From a virus: DNA of 21,377 nucleotides. The notes below the pieces were generated by a model that did no database searches, had not been told where the DNA came from, and was given only the letters and a program-made list of their open reading frames with translations. The position numbers were made by a program, and so were the translations under genes. Below, piece after piece: positions 20,588 through 21,377 of this stretch. The DNA is taken from IMG/VR virus record IMGVR_UViG_3300044949_000227, positions 1 to 21,377 of that record, one strand, 5' to 3'. Position 1 is the first letter of the stretch. Every line of letters starts with the position of its first letter.

Positions 20588-20884
20588 ATGATTCCTGTTC
20601 TAACTACTCTATCGGTGATCGCTAGTTGGTATGGTCCTGGCTTTAATGGCAGCCTTACTGCTAGTGGCGAACGATATAATCAAAACGCCCTTACTACAGC
20701 GCACAAGACACTACCCTTTGGAACACGTCTTCGTATATGTTTCAAACGGTGTGCCGTTGTTCGGGTAACAGATCGTGGTCCCTACATTTCTGGTAGGAGT
20801 CTTGATCTAAGTAAAGGTGCGGCTGATGCAATCGGTCTCACTGGTTCTGGAGTTGGCCGGGTAAAAGTAACTCGTCTTAACTAA
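20588..20884 (+). CDS. RlpA-like double-psi beta-barrel protein (possible lytic transglycosylase)
   Basis: RlpA proteins cut peptidoglycan glycan strands. This 98-residue protein is nearly all the barrel: ASWYGPGFNGSLTASGERYN, ALTTAHKTLPFGTRLRI, VVRVTDRGPYISGRSLDLS and an end with GVGRVKVTRL. The two residues needed in bacterial RlpA are present: Glu28 (ASGE) and Asp62 (TDRGP). A weakly hydrophobic start (MIPVLTTLSVIA) is too short for a sure signal peptide. Two Cys (51, 55) sit in the barrel strand. It could assist lysis or DNA entry as a virion protein; an expansin-like non-catalytic role is the alternative. It is unusual beside psbA. Confidence 0.85.
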   Translation: MIPVLTTLSVIASWYGPGFNGSLTASGERYNQNALTTAHKTLPFGTRLRICFKRCAVVRVTDRGPYISGRSLDLSKGAADAIGLTGSGVGRVKVTRLN

Positions 20885-20893
20885 CTTCAAACT

Positions 20894-21377
20894 ATGACTG
20901 CAACAATCGCAGCCCCACAGTCCCGGGTAAATACTTGGGACTCTTTTTGTAACTGGGTCACTTCGACCGACAACCGTCTTTATGTCGGCTGGTTTGGAAC
21001 ATTAATGATTCCGTGTCTCCTTGCAGCCACCATTTGTTTTATCATTGCATTCATTGCGGCACCACCAGTCGATATTGATGGCATCCGCGAACCTGTAGCT
21101 GGAAGCCTTCTTTATGGAAACAACATCATATCGGGAGCCGTCGTTCCGAGCAGCAATGCCATCGGACTACACTTCTACCCAATTTGGGAAGCTAATTCAC
21201 TTGATGAATGGCTCTACAATGGGGGTCCTTTCCAGCTCATCGTTTTCCACTTCCTCATTGGTGTCTATGCTTACATGGGACGAGAGTGGGAACTTAGCTA
21301 TCGACTAGGGATGAGGCCTTGGATCTTTGTCGCATACTCCGCTCCGGTGGCGGCTGCTACCGCTGTATTCCTTATCT
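20894..21377 (+). CDS. psbA: Photosystem II D1 protein PsbA (5' part, runs off the window)
   Basis: D1 is the fast-turnover reaction-centre subunit; phage copies replace damaged host D1 during infection. The first 161 codons of about 360 are present. Visible landmarks: [38 protein letters not shown] with the Mn-cluster-side acids, [17 protein letters not shown] with the peripheral-chlorophyll His, and [15 protein letters not shown]. Numbering is one ahead of the standard, so Glu131 equals D1 Glu130, the high-light-type residue. No intron interrupts the visible part. Codons end in C more often than in portal or scaffold, consistent with host origin. It lacks a clear Shine-Dalgarno sequence and follows the RlpA-like gene by nine bases. 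Confidence 0.97.
   Translation, partial: MTATIAAPQSRVNTWDSFCNWVTSTDNRLYVGWFGTLMIPCLLAATICFIIAFIAAPPVDIDGIREPVAGSLLYGNNIISGAVVPSSNAIGLHFYPIWEANSLDEWLYNGGPFQLIVFHFLIGVYAYMGREWELSYRLGMRPWIFVAYSAPVAAATAVFLI

Overview
The window looks like a T7-like cyanophage (autographivirus-type podovirus) genome. It carries single-subunit RNA polymerase, gp2.5-type SSB, endonuclease I, primase-helicase, family A DNA polymerase, gp6-type exonuclease, portal, scaffold and terminase in T7 order, plus cyanobacterial host genes (hli, psbA and a probable nblA-like gene). All genes are on the + strand. Moderate GC and a possible phycobilisome-directed gene point to a marine Synechococcus-type host rather than high-light Prochlorococcus; that host call is inference.

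Layout. 1-1845: end of an unknown gene and the large terminase, which in T7 lies at the right end of the linear genome. 1846-2105: non-coding, with a possible phage promoter and a strong terminator. 2106-2932: a small gene and thyX, closed by a second terminator. 3045-3863: the early leader. A near-consensus host sigma-70 promoter sits on the terminator's T-tract and is followed by about 780 bases with no convincing gene but many stem-loops. Because terL is followed directly by early genes, the physical genome ends (the T7-style terminal repeat) should lie near here, so the sequence is probably a circularised or concatemer-joined assembly. 3864-5635: eight small early genes, several missed by length cut-offs. 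5635-7974: phage RNA polymerase. 7974-13426: replication module. 13332-16212: host-takeover and nucleotide module (nblA-like, DUF3310/gp1.7-like, MazG-like, class I ribonucleotide reductase alpha and beta). 16205-19755: head module (two unknowns, portal, small protein, scaffold). 19755-21377: hli, four small Lys-rich proteins, an RlpA-like protein and the first 161 codons of psbA, placed where the major capsid gene would normally follow the scaffold.

Logic. Host polymerase reads the early region from about 3080; the phage polymerase then reads the replication, nucleotide and structural genes. ThyX, RNR and MazG supply and clean dNTPs. hli and psbA keep photosystem II working during infection, while an NblA-like protein could dismantle phycobilisomes. 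Genes are packed tightly with 1-, 4- and 8-base overlaps and few Shine-Dalgarno sequences, suggesting translational coupling.

Most worth a second look: the long structured leader, the frameshifted and thumb-reduced DNA polymerase, the NblA-like gene, an NrdB without the radical tyrosine, the RlpA-like protein beside psbA, an octamer repeated before the first three early genes, and shared sequence blocks on either side of the inferred genome ends.
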